Origin: Deltaproteobacteria bacterium
Lineage (GTDB): Bacteria > Desulfobacterota > Desulfobacteria > Desulfobacterales > Desulfatirhabdiaceae
Length of the DNA stretch: 16,731 nucleotides
Direction of reading: 5' to 3'
Assembly (NCBI GenBank): GCA_021778975.1
Contig: JAJYBO010000034.1
Location: forward strand, 1-16,731
A program made the translations under genes and the position numbers. The notes below the pieces were generated by a model that saw only the letters and a program-made list of their open reading frames with translations, searched no databases and was not told the origin of the DNA. Shown here piece after piece: positions 16,444-16,731 of the stretch. Each line of letters starts with the position of its first letter. Within the stretch, counting starts at the first letter, position 1.

Positions 16444-16530
16444 TGGTGCCGGAGGTCGGAATCGAACCGACATGCCCTTGCGAGCGGAGGATTTTGAGTC
16501 CTCTGCGTCTACCAGTTTCACCACTCCGGC
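16444..16530 (-). tRNA. tRNA-Leu (anticodon CAA), CCA encoded
   Basis: Eighty-seven bases on the minus strand fold as a class II tRNA. The acceptor stem is GCCGGAG/CTCCGGC, the anticodon stem GAGGA/TCCTC with loop CTCAAAA (anticodon CAA), there is a long variable arm, the T arm is GTCGG/CCGAC with TTCGATT, then A73 and an encoded CCA. A long variable arm with A73 and CAA identifies leucine. It has its own promoter and terminator and faces the tsaD operon. Confidence 0.96.
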
Positions 16531-16542
16531 TATGTGTGGTGG

Positions 16543-16571
16543 CATATAGGAAAGTTTCGACATTTTGTCAA
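16543..16571 (-). promoter_or_regulatory. Sigma70-type promoter of tRNA-Leu
   Basis: On the minus strand a perfect TTGACA (16571-16566) is followed after 17 bases by TATATG (16548-16543), about 13 bases before the mature tRNA 5' end. It is one of the clearest promoters in the window. Confidence 0.75.
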
Positions 16572-16606
16572 TAAAATTGATGCGCCTTCAGAAAAAGAGG
16601 CCGCCG

Positions 16607-16731
16607 ATGAAAAAACGCATTCTGTACGGTTCCGCCGATTATGAGGAAATTATTGCCGAAAATGGTTACTTCGTTGATAAGACACATTATATTCCTCTGC
16701 TGGAAACCATTAAAAATCCAGTATTCCTGCG
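16607..16731 (+). CDS. AAA-ATPase-like protein (PF09820 type), N-terminal fragment
   Basis: Only the first 41 codons are inside the window. The reading KKRILYGSADYEEIIAENGY, then FVDKTHYIPLLE and NPVFLR, matches the start of the AAA-ATPase-like family that usually continues into a Walker A (RPRRFGKS-like) and ends in a PD-(D/E)XK nuclease-like domain; those parts are not visible here. The ATG at 16607 has AGAGG about seven bases upstream. These genes occur in many scattered copies in some anaerobe genomes and their role is unknown. The gene starts 36 bases from the -35 box of the divergent tRNA-Leu promoter. The call rests on a short segment but a characteristic one. Confidence 0.75.
   Translation, partial: MKKRILYGSADYEEIIAENGYFVDKTHYIPLLETIKNPVFL

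Overview
This window looks like a chromosomal, mostly housekeeping segment from a Gram-negative anaerobe of the Desulfobacterota (former Deltaproteobacteria), probably near Desulfobacterales. The basis is indirect: the overall look of the proteins, a purH split into two genes, homoserine dehydrogenase paired with ThrH, a PF09820-type AAA-ATPase-like gene, and short interspersed 'CGTAAAAAGTC' inverted repeats of a kind I associate with these genomes. No 16S or other firm taxonomic marker is present.

Layout. (1) 1-5218, minus strand: a probable operon from a TTGACA/TAGCAT promoter, in the order metallo-beta-lactamase-fold hydrolase, NimA-like flavin protein, repeat copy 1, IMP cyclohydrolase, AICAR transformylase, comEC. 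comEC runs off the left edge; its frame is open from 1728 to base 1. (2) 5344-7703, plus strand: an AI-2E-type membrane protein, smpB and a small single-pass membrane protein, closed by repeat copy 2, whose perfect hairpin and T-run look like an intrinsic terminator. (3) 7811-12218, minus strand: from right to left a class I aminotransferase, homoserine dehydrogenase, repeat copy 3, thrH, a hotdog thioesterase and a DUF167 gene, then an initiator tRNA-Met with its own promoter and terminator. (4) 12399-16310, plus strand: purM, a WecA-like glycosyl-phosphate transferase fused to the membrane and Rossmann part of a FlaA1/CapD-type protein, and tsaD, tightly packed. (5) 16401-16731: a tRNA-Leu(CAA) on the minus strand with promoter and terminator, and the start of an AAA-ATPase-like gene on the plus strand.

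How the genes relate. IMP cyclohydrolase and AICAR transformylase together replace bifunctional PurH (last two steps to IMP), and purM supplies an earlier step of the same pathway from a separate operon. Homoserine dehydrogenase and ThrH fit threonine synthesis, with ThrH possibly standing in for homoserine kinase. smpB, tsaD and the two tRNA genes serve translation.

Gene-free stretches: 5107-5343 holds the promoter of the minus operon and the ribosome-binding site of the membrane-protein gene. 7603-8052 holds repeat copy 2, a 14-bp tandem duplication, a terminator, tRNA-fMet and its promoter; I see nothing in 7704-7784. 12118-12398 is a divergent promoter region. 16311-16606 holds a terminator, tRNA-Leu and its promoter. 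I found no CRISPR array, phage genes, complete insertion sequence or obvious new multi-gene system. The least ordinary items are the glycosyltransferase fusion, the split purH and the repeat family with terminator-like behaviour.
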